DNA from: Pararge aegeria | Taxonomy: Eukaryota > Arthropoda > Insecta > Lepidoptera > Nymphalidae | Direction of reading: 5' to 3' | Assembly (NCBI RefSeq): GCF_905163445.1 | Contig: NC_053191.1 | Coordinates: 8,432,001-8,496,000, forward strand | DNA: 64,000 bases | Shown here: positions 10,669 to 22,226 of the stretch, one piece after another | Numbering within the stretch: position 1 is the stretch's first letter | Layout of the letters: each line of letters opens with the position of its first letter | The notes under the pieces: generated by a model | Databases searched by the model: none | Told to the model about the DNA's origin: nothing | Seen by the model: only the letters and a program-made list of their open reading frames with translations | Made by a program: the position numbers and the translations under genes

Positions 10669-11626
10669 CCAATATAGCACGCAAGTGGCCTTCCAGTGTT
10701 TGCAGTATGGTCATTTTGATCTCTTTGACGGTCTTTCCGAGGAATTGCTCACACGCCGTGGTCAGGAGCTCATCTTCGTTCATGATCTTGCATTGGGCGA
10801 CTCCCGTCACTGTGAGCGGCACGCCTTGAGCTGTCTCCACGTATTCGCACATCGGGTTTAGTGTCATAACCTGGGGGAGGAACGCAAGTTTTCAAATTAA
10901 TAAGTCTGATCCCACAAAGTGCATTTTCACGTACATTTTGCTCTATATAGTAAGGTCAGCTGTATCGGACAGTATGAACTAATGAATGAATTTATTTTAA
11001 TTTTACACCTAAAAAAGGACATTAAACGGAAAGGCAATCACATAACAGCGTTAAAAATTGGATGGGCTTATCACAACGTAGCGATCTCTTCCAAACAACC
11101 AATGGTGTATAAAAATTAATTTTAAATTTTACCAGTATAAATATATATTTCATTACCTAAAACAATGTTGATTAATAAAAACAAATAAATGAATATGTAA
11201 CTATCAAGATGAATATTAATAGGCATTAAAATTATATTTAGGTACTAAATAATAATATAAAAAGTAGAGATAAAGAGTTCAAAAGTTTTACACAAACTTC
11301 GATAGCAACCTGATAACAATAATTGGGAAGTAAAACTTTCCCATGAATTAGGGTGATACTTGTATTGGCTTAGAATACAATTCAAAAAAGGTCTAATAAA
11401 ATTTTAAAAACAACTGATTTTCAATATCCTCATCATCAAAAAAGCGAAATTAAAATTCATTCACAGACACGTAAAACTTATAATACCCCGTTTTTGTGTT
11501 GGGGGTAAGTAAAAAGTAGTAAGAACATCACCTCGAGGGAGATGCGCTGCACATCTGTGACAAGCCACCAGGCCCAGGCCCAGCCACCAACTATGGTCCG
11601 CTTCTGAGTGGACCCGAAGCAGCTTC
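10669..11626 (-). CDS. Flo2: Flotillin-2, two internal coding exons (partial gene)
   Basis: Flotillin-2 is a lipid-raft scaffold of the SPFH/band-7 family, on the inner face of the plasma membrane and on endosomes. The upstream exon, 11532-11626 (95 bp), starts after TTTCAG in phase 1 and encodes GSCFGSTQKRTIVGGWAWAW and WLVTDVQRISLE. The next exon, 10669-10870 (202 bp), starts at VMTLNPMCEYVETAQGVPLT and continues through VTGVAQCKIM, EQFLGK and LQTLEGHLRAIL to a GTAAGT donor in phase 1. The WAWAWW and LEGHLRAIL blocks are close to invariant in insect and human flotillin-2. The upstream exon encoding the myristoylated MGN start and the downstream exon (TLTVEQVY-like) are not visible in the window. 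The upstream intron would therefore exceed 52 kb and contain the GMC genes in antisense; the downstream one would exceed 10.6 kb. Confidence 0.95.
10871..11531 (-). other. Flotillin-2 intron between the two visible exons
   Basis: A 661-bp intron in minus orientation, from GTGATG at 11531 to CCCCCAG at 10871. It contains a short R3 fragment (agcgatctcttccaaacaac near 11070) and nothing else recognised. Confidence 0.85.
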
Positions 11627-12516
11627 CTGAAATTTTAAAATCAATGTTAACTACGATAGATATAAATTTAGAAGTTGAATTTTAGTTCATTTTACAACAA
11701 CGAACCGTAAAACTAATCGATATAATCCAAGCCCTAATAATACTCTATATATTACTTGGATGAAATTTGTCACAGAGATAGATAATAGTCTGGAATAACA
11801 CTGATACTTTATATCCCGGAATGTACTGTCCCCATGGGATAGATTCGTTTTCGTTTTCCTACTGAAAATCAGCGTTGTAGTATTCCTTGGCAGTTACTGC
11901 CATGGTGCTGCGGCACAGAGTTGAGTAGGTGACCCGTTGACCACAACGAAGCAACATGCGTCTAAATTTTTATTTTTATTTTTCTTTTTCTCTGTCCTCT
12001 TGTTGTAGTATGTTGTAATTTATTTATTGTGGTTAATAAATATTGATTATTATTATTTATTATTTTCCACAGAGATCGACATTCACAGTTTTCAAACTGA
12101 TCCGAAAATCGGAAACTTACAATGTCCGTACCCGTACACAACAAAAAATGAATAATTACTCAATGCAAATTAATAAAATTCGATAGACTGAGGTTAGTAC
12201 CAAGGTATTCGAAAAAATAAATCGCAAAAAGCGTTTTGTCGGTTTAACTTGTCCGTTAGTAGGAATGCCCTTAGAAATCGAATAGTAGGAGCTTTAGAGC
12301 GTTAACCTTCTGTTTACCAACAAGTTTATCCAACCGATAAGGACACTAGCTAAACTTTCACTATCACTTAGATAAGTCTTGTGAGATACTTAGCAACATA
12401 ATACATATCGGCTGTACCAGTGAGTACGTTATAGATCAATACGACATATAAAAGTAATCTGCGAAAATATAAATTAACGAAAACAATTAAAGTGTACACC
12501 GCAGAGAATTAAAACA

Positions 12517-12985
12517 GAAATACCATACATTTCTTTCTCAACTGTCTTATTATGTTATTGTTAACATAAAAAGACTTTTTATTATTTTAATTAATTTAAT
12601 TTAAAGTATACTTTCATATTATATATTAGTATTTATTTATTTTCATACATAAAGTCTCTTTTTATTTTACTTGTTTTATTTATGAAAGAGAACTTGTTTC
12701 TTTTCCTACTTTTAAAATATACATTATACTCAAATACTTGCAAAAAGGGTTGTTTACTTAATGCTTATAGACAAGATAAAAAAGTAAGAAATACCATACA
12801 TTTGTTTCTGTAAACAATCTTTTTATAATTCTTTAATGTTAAGTAAAGTTTCATATTTTATATTTAATTTTCATACAGAAAATCTCTTTTTATGTTACTT
12901 GTTTTATTTATTTAAGAGCACTTATTTTTTTTCCTATTTTTAAAGGGGTTGTTTACTTAATGCCTGTAGACAAGTTAAAAAAGAG
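12517..12985. repeat. Tandem duplication, 271-bp and about 198-bp copies
   Basis: Copy 1 (12517-12787) and copy 2 (12788-12985) both begin gaaataccatacattt and both contain aatctcttttta/aagtctcttttta, acttgttttattta and ggttgtttacttaatgc. Copy 2 has internal deletions. It is very AT-rich and noncoding. Confidence 0.85.
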
Positions 12986-13689
12986 TGCAGCAATAGATCA
13001 AGTCAGGTATAATTTGGTGGTCTCAATGCAACACAGACATTCTGACTCGTATTAAGATGCAAAGTAGCTAGTGCGAAAAATATTATGATACAACTCATAA
13101 TATGTTATGTGAGAGCCCATAGATGGAGTGAAAATCAAGTACATTTATAGGAAACAAAAAAGTATGTGTTGGCAATGTTATATAAGTAAAGTCATGGCTA
13201 ACCGCTTGAATTCAAATTAAAACGTCAGGTAATGTATTTGTCTTACCTAATAGCTTTTATAAGAAACGATGATAGAACTGCTTTCTCAATAAAAAAAAAA
13301 AGTTTGTCGGGAGTTAAGCAGATAGTTTGTTGTGAATTAAATTTTCACGGCTTTCTTTCTATTACATCTACTTCTGCAACAAATGTGTGTTGTAGTTATA
13401 TAATTAACATTGCTCCATTTTTTGACGTAGGCGCTCGCAATGTCGGTCGAAATATTTCTTATCAATCAGGTTGGGTAAGCAAAACTACCAAACTGAAGTC
13501 AATGAAATTGTGGACTATCTCGAGCGTTTCTATCGAATGTCAAAAGAAATACGTAAATTTGTCTCGAAACATCGGAGAAAGCGGTGTAGGTACATAATCA
13601 GTGCGAACATAATCCAATGTGGTTTTTTTTAAATTTCTGATTTTCTTATGGTCTAGTCTCGTGAATAGCTTCAGCCACGTACAATACCT

Positions 13690-13822
13690 ACAAAGATGTA
13701 CCGCCCTGCTATATGTCATCCCGATATTAATATAACTGACATATAGGTAGGTGCCTGCTGCTAACTTAAGATCGCATCATAATTTACCACCAAGAGAGAT
13801 TGCGGTCAGTGGCAAACTTTAA
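13690..13822 (+). mobile_element. Degenerate SINE family S3 fragment
   Basis: It resembles the 3' half of S3: a block from accgccctgctatatgtcat to taactgacatat, then cttaagatcgcatcataatt and accaccaagagagattgcgg. It is strongly diverged. Confidence 0.45.
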
Positions 13823-13867
13823 GTTTCAAATAATCAATAATTTGCCATATTTGTTTTATTTATAACG

Positions 13868-13985
13868 TTTATTTTCACACTACAAGCTGAAGAAATAACA
13901 GATGAATAAAAAAACAAAGACATAAGCAGAATAAGAAAGGCGACTTGATCGCTTAGTAGCGATCTCTGCCAGGCAACTTTAGGAT
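13868..13985 (+). repeat. Dispersed repeat family R3 copy
   Basis: It contains aaaggcgacttgatcgctta, gtagcgatctctgccaggca and actttaggata, in the same order as at 2866-2965. Confidence 0.65.
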
Positions 13986-14833
13986 ATATTATTTTTTTTT
14001 AATTTAATATTAATTCCACAAGTAAACTGAAATGAAAACCCTCGTCTGACAACAAAATAGCAGGATCTCCCACCACTCAGGTTACCAACTAAAACATAAC
14101 GGACTACGTGCGCGGGAGTGGAGTTACGACGCTAGAAGAAAGTGCCCGTTGCCGGCACATCGCACGCGAAATCGACCGGCCTGCCTTTTCAAAGACACTT
14201 GCCGCAAATAAACAACAAAAACACACGAAAAAAAACTATATATCGAACAGCGAAAGTGGAACGATTGTACGTGTACGAAATCTACCACGGATGTGAATAA
14301 AATGTGCTACCGTATTTTTTACGACAGTTTTTTTCTACTATGTGCTTCTTCAATGTTATGTGGTCAGAGTGAAAGCATAGTAAATTAGAGGTAAGAATCA
14401 GTGATTATATGTCAACTAAAACATGATGTTTGTTATCTGTCACTCAAAGAGGTAAATAAGAATACATGTTTTGTATTCTTATTCTACTCTCTTATTCTAG
14501 AGACAAAACCATTAGGGGTTTAGTGAAGGTAGTAGTCAGACATAATTATATAAACCTAGCATATAAATAAAGAACAAAAAAGGGACCTGGGCTAAAGGTT
14601 ATGGTAATTATACATAGTAAAACTAACACAGTAAAATAAACATAGTTCATAAGATCTAGGGTAGTAATATAACACGATAGTCGTACCACGATTACATTTT
14701 CATCAAGCGCTTCTTTAATGTAACTTGTGTAACACTTATTTTCACCGGAACATCTTTAGCATTCTTGATTAGCACATACAAACACTGCAACGGGTTGAAT
14801 TATTTCATAACGAAAATAATATTTGCTATAAAG

Positions 14834-14956
14834 CAGTGGCGGCTTATTATAACTCATATAAAGCCTACCCTTAAGTTTTTATTACTCGTACCGGAGATTT
14901 TTCCTATTTCATAATATTATCTGCCCGCTTAGTGCATACGCTTTTGCACGCCACTT
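14834..14956. mobile_element. hAT-type MITE, second copy with its own 8-bp duplication
   Basis: It is bounded by cagtggcgg on the left and gcacgccactt on the right. The interior shares cctacccttaagtttt with the copy at 8470-8673. It is flanked by exact CTATAAAG duplications (14826-14833 and 14957-14964), different from those of the other copy. Independent duplications show two separate insertions of one family. It is shorter and more mutated, so older or internally deleted. Confidence 0.85.
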
Positions 14957-16155
14957 CTATAAAGGCTATTGAAACTGGGTAGTTTCTGATATTGAATTAG
15001 GTCAGGTCTTAATATGTGAGTCATCGTAAGCATAGGCTTGTTATCAGACTCCATGCTACATGTTATACCCCATAACCATTATTCTTTTAAAAAAAAAAAA
15101 CGCATGTGAACAAACTATATGGATAATGATATAAATATATACATAAACACCCCTTTTTTAAGTTAGTATGCTTCTATATTAGACCACTGCAGTTAAGTCA
15201 TCATCGGTTTAAAAATAAAAACATCGCCTGTTGTTTTGGGATGCGGTTATATTTCCATGTAAAACGTACCATAATTTAACCGATTTTGACATTATTTTCT
15301 TTAAACTAAGCTGTTCTCTCAAAGGGCCACTTTTTAAACTATCTACTGGTATTGCAGAAACATGACATGATTTGTTTATTATTTCGCGATAAGGATTTTT
15401 TCTATGGCTTTGATTATATTATAGCCAATGTTGTATTCAAGATCTTGTGCTTAATCAATATTATAGGAACATTTTTTTTAAATAAGTAAATATAAATAAA
15501 TATACTACGACCTGAAAAAACGTTAAATTTAGAAATTTTTACAGCATCGTTGTGTCTACTGATGAGAGCACAATGTAATAAACTGCTAAACTTCCAATAG
15601 TTAAAAACAAAGTGAAACACCTACGAGCAATTATTACGAACAATATAGAATATGGGGCAGTCGAGTATTCTAAGGAAGTGTGCCACAAAACAGCCTTATG
15701 ACGCAAATACGTGACGAGACTTTTCTTTTAACGGTAAGCGATGTGTCACCGGTCACACACGGCCCTACGTTAACGAGAGCCTTAAAATTTGAGCATCCAA
15801 TTACTACAGGAAGTAACCCACTGAAGGTCTGCAATATCTGAGACATCAAAACTATCAATTAATGCATTAACGGAATCAAAAACATTGTGTTTTCGTTTTT
15901 GTTTTGGACATTATACACTAATGTGACAATTCTGTTGTTGATTTTGTCAGATAATAAACTTTCCTCCCTCATTGACATCCCTTTCATAGTGTCTATGTTT
16001 AAAAGGATAGCAATATCTTTAGACCTGCCTGTTTTTGTCTGGTGGGAGGCTTCTGATTAGGCATATGGGATATGGATATCGGAAGTCAAATTGGAAGATA
16101 AATTATAGCGTTACGTTGCGAGACACATCCAACTTAATTTTTGTTTTTTTTTGTT

Positions 16156-16528
16156 GTGACAACGTCTTATAATTCGATGGAGCCGGCTGCATGCACGAAA
16201 AAACATGACGTATGCGGCGTTACCTCGCTCTGAGGCGTTCCATTCAAGGCTTGAAGTGCAAGCGAGAGCGTGGAACGAGCGACAAAGAGGCACAGTCGGC
16301 CTCCGCGTTCGACATCTGTCTCTCTCCTACTTGAGTGAGCGATGCGTCCGCGTGGACTGCTTCTATACAATAATACATTTACATGTTTTCGGCAAGGATG
16401 AAGTGCAGTGAAAAGTGAATGTGGTGTCAATTGTTTATAGCAACGATAATATCTATCAAACAAATAAAATTAAAAATTCTTTTGAAAAATGCAACCATTC
16501 CATCAGTATTTTCTTACGACGTTGTCAC
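16156..16528. mobile_element. GC-rich element with terminal inverted repeats
   Basis: About 373 bp starting GTGACAACGTCTTA and ending TACGACGTTGTCAC, imperfect inverted repeats of about 14-17 bp, flanked by GTT on both sides. The interior is unusually GC-rich on the left (gccggctgcatgcacg; CTCTCTC runs) and AT-rich on the right. Overlapping small frames on both strands look like by-products of base composition. It is most likely a non-autonomous DNA transposon. The alternative, a CpG-rich promoter for gene A, is weaker because the patch is bounded by the repeats. Confidence 0.55.
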
Positions 16529-16687
16529 GTTCAACTATCGTCAGTAAGCCGACTTTACAGACAACCAATTTTTTTTTGTTTTTACGAGACTTGTGGCTTA
16601 CGAGTGTTTTTTAAAAGTAATAATTGATGGATATAGCAGATGGCCCACCGAATGATACATCAAAAACCATCGCCTGTAGGAATTTAT

Positions 16688-16881
16688 CCCGCAGCGTGCC
16701 GCCATTTGTGCATCAAACTGAGACGTACATGTTTAGCCTCATGTGCTTGTAATCACACCGGCAACCACGCCCTTCGAACTAAACACACCATTGCAACAAT
16801 GCTGCTAGGCGGCAGAACTAAGAATTGAAGGATAATAGAAAAATAAAAATCGGCAGCGGTAGTACTTCCCCGAACGAGCTC
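16688..16881 (+). repeat. Dispersed repeat family R4, inverted partner at 62.2 kb
   Basis: The ordered blocks gcagcgtgccgcc, ttgcaacaatgctgct, ggcggcag and tagtacttccccgaacgagc recur in reverse complement at 62172-62332. The class is unknown. Confidence 0.7.
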
Positions 16882-17411
16882 TATCAAAAAAAAGCACTGC
16901 TACTACCTAGCTATAATTTAGATGGCTAGGCTTTAGCTGACAATCCAAATTTCTCAATGGACAGGAACGGAGAGTATTGGATGAGGCACGCTTACCTAGA
17001 AAATGCCTTGTCACTTTTTCCTAGAAGATACTCAAGTTTAGATTTGTTAGCAATGATTCTTTTTCCAAAATTACATATAAATAATTCTAAGAGGTTAAAA
17101 GAATTTTCAGTTATCATTCACTAGGTATTTACCACCTTTCTAATATGGATTATGTACGTCAATTGATGAATAAATTATAATATCGGTCAGAGGACCTATG
17201 CTAGTTGTTAGCTTATCGATGTCACCTTTGTATTGTCTCGTTCGGACGAGTACAATGCACTATTGAATTTGATCAAGATAGGTTATATGAGTATTTATTT
17301 TACAAAAACGATTTCTTTAAATCTTGTATTAAATTCTCTTATCTCTGCACTAATTCAGATTAGTGAAAGGGAAATATTAAACAAAAATAAGAAAAAAAAC
17401 ACAGATATATG

Positions 17412-17455
17412 CAAAGACGGTTTTTTGCTGTAGCAATCTCTCGCAGACAACCATT
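17412..17455 (+). repeat. Dispersed repeat family R3, short fragment
   Basis: It reads gctgtagcaatctctcgcag followed by acaaccattggggg, matching the R3 core. It ends about 80 bases before the gene A start exon. Confidence 0.55.
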
Positions 17456-17534
17456 GGGGGAAGGGTTTGTCTGACCAGAAAGGCTTATATGGATAAAATA
17501 TGTAATGTATCTATCTCTCTCTAATTACAGAAGG

Positions 17535-20500
17535 ATGAGCTCGATAGTGGCCGACGTGATATCAGGCACGGCCATCGCTGCCGCAGGTACGCAGGTAACT
17601 AACTGATCTTTCCATTATGAAAATTAAGCTTAATTTGCTTAATTTGCTCTGCGTCAAGTAGGAGAATCAGTAAGGTGTAATTTATAATATTCTCAATCTC
17701 TATACTCCACACCAAACGCGTATTCGGCAATATATTTTCTACGCACGTTTTGCTCCGACAGCGGAGCACCCCTATGAAGATAAATTTACAGTGAATAATT
17801 GTTAAGTGATAAACTTGTCCTACTGAAAGTTCTTAAAGCAAAACAAGCTCGGACGAAGTCGCAAGCAACAGCTAGTTATTTATATATTCCTAAATTGTCC
17901 CGTGCCGGGGACTTCCTACTTAAAAGAGAAAGCGCAAAGTGACCGAAAGGTCATATTTCGTTTTTTCAAATTGTAGACCCTTAAATATGAATAAAACTTT
18001 AATCATACTCGGTAGCAAGCACGTCTTGTGATGATCGGTTGTTCAATTTTCTGTATGAGGTTAGTAGTACAGGATTATTGGAAAAGTTACCCGAATAAGC
18101 ATATTCTCTATTCAATGTCACATGACCACAACTCCTAATAGATAAATAAAGATGGATGCAATGATAATCCATTTTGGACACATTTTTACTACCTAATCAA
18201 CAGTATAATTTCGACAATGATTGTGCTGTGGTGTGGAAATAGGTTTTGTAGGGATTTCCACATATCACGATGTTGTGGCACTGGTGATCAGCGTCCTCTT
18301 ACTATTCTTTTGATATCGCCAACTAAAAGATCAACCAGCGGTGCTCACTCTAACGTAACTTTGGTACTTAGGTCTGCTGATATCGCATTTGATCACGTTG
18401 AGATATTTTGCCACACAGTTCCTACATGCTCTTCACAAAGTCAAGAGTCACTTGTCCTGTCCAACAAAATTCGTGTCAGCTAGTTTATTTATATATTTTA
18501 ACAATGGTCTGACGTATGTTTCCAGGTAGCATGGTTTATACCAATGTTGGTTGCGGCGATCGCTTACTATCAATACGACCAGACTGATCCCGAAGGAAGA
18601 CCAGCTGACGTGGCAGACTCACGACTATTGCCAGAGTATGACTTTATAGTCGTTGGAGCTGGATCCGCTGGTTAGTAAGATTTAAATATTTATAAACATC
18701 TTCAAGAAATTATTATTAACAAGTTATTGACAGCGCCTTCCTCCGCGTTAGTTTTTAATTAAACCCAGTTTGTTTTGGACTTGGTTTTCGTACGTGTTCA
18801 AATTGTTATTGCTTACTTAAGAAATTAGCCGTATCTTTTTCCAGGTGCCGTCGTGGCCAATCGTCTATCCGAAATTGGACACTGGAAGGTTCTCTTATTG
18901 GAAGTAGGTGGAGATGAAACGGAAATATCCGATGTGCCTCTTCTAGCAGGATACTTACAACTAAGCAAACTAGACTGGAAGTATAAGACAGAACCGCAGA
19001 GCACCAGTTGCTTGGGTTAGTTCACTTTTAATTTTATTTATTTATTTCTTACAATCATAAGTAGGTATACATAGGTGACTTGATGTCCTGAAACTCCATT
19101 GAGTTTGTATGGACATTGCACTATGCTCTAATGTTAAAAGAAATTTAAAAAATTTCAGCGGGAAGGTGAACAAATACGCCACGCCGCCAGCAGGTCGAGA
19201 TACTGCGTCATATAATGCAATATATCATTATATCATAAGCATATCCCACCGCCGCTTGTCTGCTGGCGGTGGGATATGCACCTGTAACATTCGACCGAAA
19301 ATGCTGACATGCCTATTTATTAGCATATAAAAAAATTTCATACCCAAACTTTAAAAGATCATAAACTCTCAGCTCACTCTAATAAAGATAAATCAATTGA
19401 TGTCGAGACTAAATAGTATCTGTTACACATACATTATTTTTCTGCTTAAATTTACATGTCTTTGGTTACAGCAATGGAAGGAGGCCGATGTAACTGGCCT
19501 CGAGGAAAGGTGCTCGGTGGTAGCTCCGTACTGAACTATATGCTATACTTGAGAGGCAACAAAAGAGATTACGACATTTGGGAATCATTAGGAAACAAAG
19601 GGTGGGGCTATAGAGACGTATTGTATTACTTTAAAAAGTCCGAAGATAACCAGAATCCGTATTTAGCCAATACACCCTATCACAGCACTGGAGGTTATTT
19701 AACGGTCTCTGAAGCACCTTATCATACGCCTCTTGTATCGAGTTTCATAGACGCTGGTTTGGAATTGGGCTATCTGAATAGGGATATTAACGGAGAGAAT
19801 CAAACTGGTTTTATGGTAGCTCAAGGTACAGTTCGGCGCGGCAGTCGCTGTTCAACTGCAAAGGCATTTTTAAGACCAGCTAAAGATCGAACGAACTTAC
19901 ACATCTCAATTAACTCGTTTGTCACCAAAGTTATGATAGACCCAAGAACGAAAATAGCTTTTGGAGTGGAGTATATCAAAAATAAAATGGTTTACCGAAT
20001 TAGAGCTAGAAAAGAAGTTATTTTATCTGGAGGAACTATTAATTCTGCTCAATTATTACTATTGTCTGGCATAGGACCAGAAGAAGAACTATCAAAGCAT
20101 AGAATACCTTTGATTCAAAATCTTCAAGTTGGCAAAAATCTTCAGGACCATATTGGTTTAGGGGGATTAGCGTTTATGATAAATAAACCAATCTCTATTA
20201 TTGAAAATAGACTTCACACTGTGAGCACATTGATGGAGTACGCAGTAATGGGAGAGGGGCCCTTAACAATAATGGGGGGCGTTGAGGGATTAGCTTTCGT
20301 TAACACCAAGTATGTTAATGCGTCAGACGATTTCCCTGATATAGAGTTTCATTTTATATCAGGCGCAACTAATTCTGATGGAGGCGGGCAGTTACGAAGA
20401 GTTCACGGATTGACTGAAAAATTCTATAATACAGTATTCCAACCTATTAACAATGCAGATGTGTGGAGTATTATTCCCATGTTACTACGTCCTAAGAGTA

Positions 20501-20982
20501 AGGGTTATATTCAATTGAGGAGTGCAAATCCTTACGATTATCCATATATTTATCCAAACTATTTAACTGATGAAAATGATGTAAAGACCTTAGTAGAGGG
20601 TGTAAAAATTGCGTTTGCTCTTTCTAGAACAAAAGCCTTTCAAAAACATGCATCTGTGTTTAATAACCATATATTTCCAGCCTGCCGCAATTTAGTAAAA
20701 TTCACAGATGCGTTTTGGGAATGCATGATAAGGCAATACACTTGCACAATTTATCATCCAGTTGGCACTGTGAAGATGGGACCTTATTGGGATCCGGATG
20801 CTGTTGTTGATCCTGAGCTTAAGGTTTATGGTGTAAAGGGTCTCAGAGTTGTAGACGGGAGTATTATGCCTAATTTAGTGAGCGGTAATACAAATGCTCC
20901 AATTATAATGATTGGAGAAAAGGGCAGTGACATGATTAAAGAATTTTGGTTAAAACGTAGAATGTCAAGATATTACGCATAA
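17535..20982 (+). CDS. GMC oxidoreductase A (glucose dehydrogenase-like), four exons, 628 aa
   Basis: An FAD flavoprotein that would oxidise an alcohol or sugar hydroxyl; the substrate is unknown. Exons are 17535-17594, 18526-18670, 18845-19015 and 19472-20982, with junction phases 0, 1 and 1. For exon 1 the donor after CAG at 17594 keeps the frame; an earlier GTACGC at 17587 would break it. Residues 23-36 are hydrophobic (probable signal or anchor). The ADP-binding VGAGSAG covers GxGxxG at 64-69. GMC signature 1 starts at GKVLGGSS (137-144), and signature 2 is GGTINSAQLLLLSGIG (about 312-327). The active-site pair is His554 in YHPVGT and Asn598 in SGNTNAP. The length is normal for the family. 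The start exon follows a splice acceptor, so a 5' noncoding exon lies upstream. It is the first of four plus-strand GMC genes. Confidence 0.95.
19239..19279. repeat. Short perfect inverted repeat in gene A intron 3
   Basis: 15-bp arms, gcatatcccaccgcc (19239-19253) and its exact complement (19265-19279), around an 11-base loop. A further ccgccagcag near 19185 could pair with ctgctggcgg at the right arm. Confidence 0.85.
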
Positions 20983-21137
20983 AATAAGAGTACAAATTAA
21001 GTATTTCTATTGTATATTATATCTTATATATTGTACATAGATAGTTTCGATGAATAATGTTATTTATTAATTAATTTATTTTAACTTTAAGGCAAAAGTA
21101 TTCGTATAAACAAAGAATGAACCCAAAAGAACTTTAC

Positions 21138-21143
21138 AATAAA
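21138..21143 (+). terminator. Poly(A) signal of GMC A
   Basis: AATAAA lies about 155 bases past the gene A stop codon and is followed by a T/G-rich stretch (tatttgctgtttttctg), as expected for 3'-end formation. Confidence 0.7.
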
Positions 21144-21543
21144 TAATTATAGTACAGTACTTATTTGCTGTTTTTCTGTATTTTAAGTGGTCATGTTTAA
21201 AAAAATAACGTTTTTAGTATAGATATTTAGTAGTTCTTATACAAAAGCAAACCCTAAAAACGTGCATAAATTTACAATCGAATGAAAAGTGCTGATGGCA
21301 GCTCTGTCGTCACCGACTGCAAAACATAGAGTAACATAAAGTAGAGTTGTTAAAAAAAATTAATTGTTATGTTTGAACTTTTCGCATTTACTTTTATATC
21401 ATCTCATAATATGTAATATTATTATTATGGAATTTTAGCTAAAACATGAATGAATGATAGCAAAAAAGGAAACATCCTGGGGCTTTACTAACATCAATAT
21501 TAAATTTTTAAATTGATGATCTTGTTTCAGGTTTGTAAAAAAT

Positions 21544-21593
21544 AAAATGACAGTTAAATTTGACCAAGGTATGTCAAATTAAACTGTCATTTT
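21544..21593. repeat. Short inverted repeat between GMC A and B
   Basis: 21-bp arms at 21544-21564 and 21573-21593 with one mismatch and an 8-base loop. It sits about 400 bases after the gene A poly(A) signal. Confidence 0.85.
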
Positions 21594-21764
21594 AAAATAA
21601 TACCGACAATGTAAGTATTATTTTAATTGCTTTTGTGAAATGTTTGTACTATGTTAAATATGGCTGGTTTCCTCCTTTAACTAATGTACTCATAATAAAA
21701 TTAATTCTATTAGTTTTTTTACAGTTAACTACGCTAAATTGTTTCTTTTGAAGCGTTTCAGGAT

Positions 21765-21975
21765 ATTTTTTTTATTTTTATTCCACTAAATGTTAGCCCT
21801 TGAATTCATTCTCACTTCTTGTTAAGTGATGATGCAGCTTAGATGGTAGCGGGCTAACCTGTTAGGGGTATGGCAGTTAGCTATACAATTAATTGGTACG
21901 CGACATCGTACCGGAACGCTTAATCGTTCGGCGGTACGCTTTGCCGGTAGGGTGGTAGCCGCAGCCAAAGCCTAC
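21765..21975 (-). mobile_element. SINE family S3 copy in the GMC A-B intergenic region
   Basis: A poly-T-rich left end (the SINE A-tail on the minus strand) is followed by ttagccctt, gatggtagcgggctaacctg, ggggtatggcagtta, tcgtaccggaacgctta and ggtagggtggtagccgc. Matching blocks occur at 32696-32926 and 30598-30745. It ends within about 250 bases of the gene B start codon, so it sits in or beside gene B's promoter. Confidence 0.8.
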
Positions 21976-22226
21976 TTACAAAATAACAAACTACTTCAAA
22001 AAATATTCGTTACGTACATACTATGCTGTACCAGACTTCAAATCTTGGTGTTTGAATGTTAAAATCATCCTATGTAATAGTTTTAAGTAGTTACTCTGTG
22101 ATTAACAATCACAACGTGACGATGTGTTGTAAATCACAAAGTATTCGCGGTATCGGCAAATTTAGGATTGTACTTATTAGTTGTGATCGTGGTGTACGTT
22201 ACTGCAGCTCGTGTTCTTTAAGTATA

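Larger units (their letters stand above)
11627..17534. other. Presumed flotillin-2 intron left of the GMC cluster
   Basis: I see no coding exon. It contains the tandem duplication at 12517, an R3 copy, a hAT MITE, a GC-rich TIR element and the repeat at 16688. A 121-codon frame at 13232-13597 shows no recognisable protein features. Gene A must have an upstream noncoding exon, because its ATG exon starts at a splice acceptor. That exon may lie here. Confidence 0.5.

Noticed and set aside
13232..13597. 121-codon plus-strand frame
   Set aside because: The composition is unstructured, there is no recognisable motif, no flanking splice or promoter signals, and it sits between repeats.
16167..16463. 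98-codon minus-strand frame and an overlapping plus-strand frame
   Set aside because: Both are inside the GC-rich TIR element, where a low stop-codon density makes chance frames likely.
22056..22226. Upstream in-frame ATG adding 57 residues to GMC B
   Set aside because: The extra residues do not look like a GMC start or signal peptide, and the ATG context is weaker (T at -3) than at 22227.
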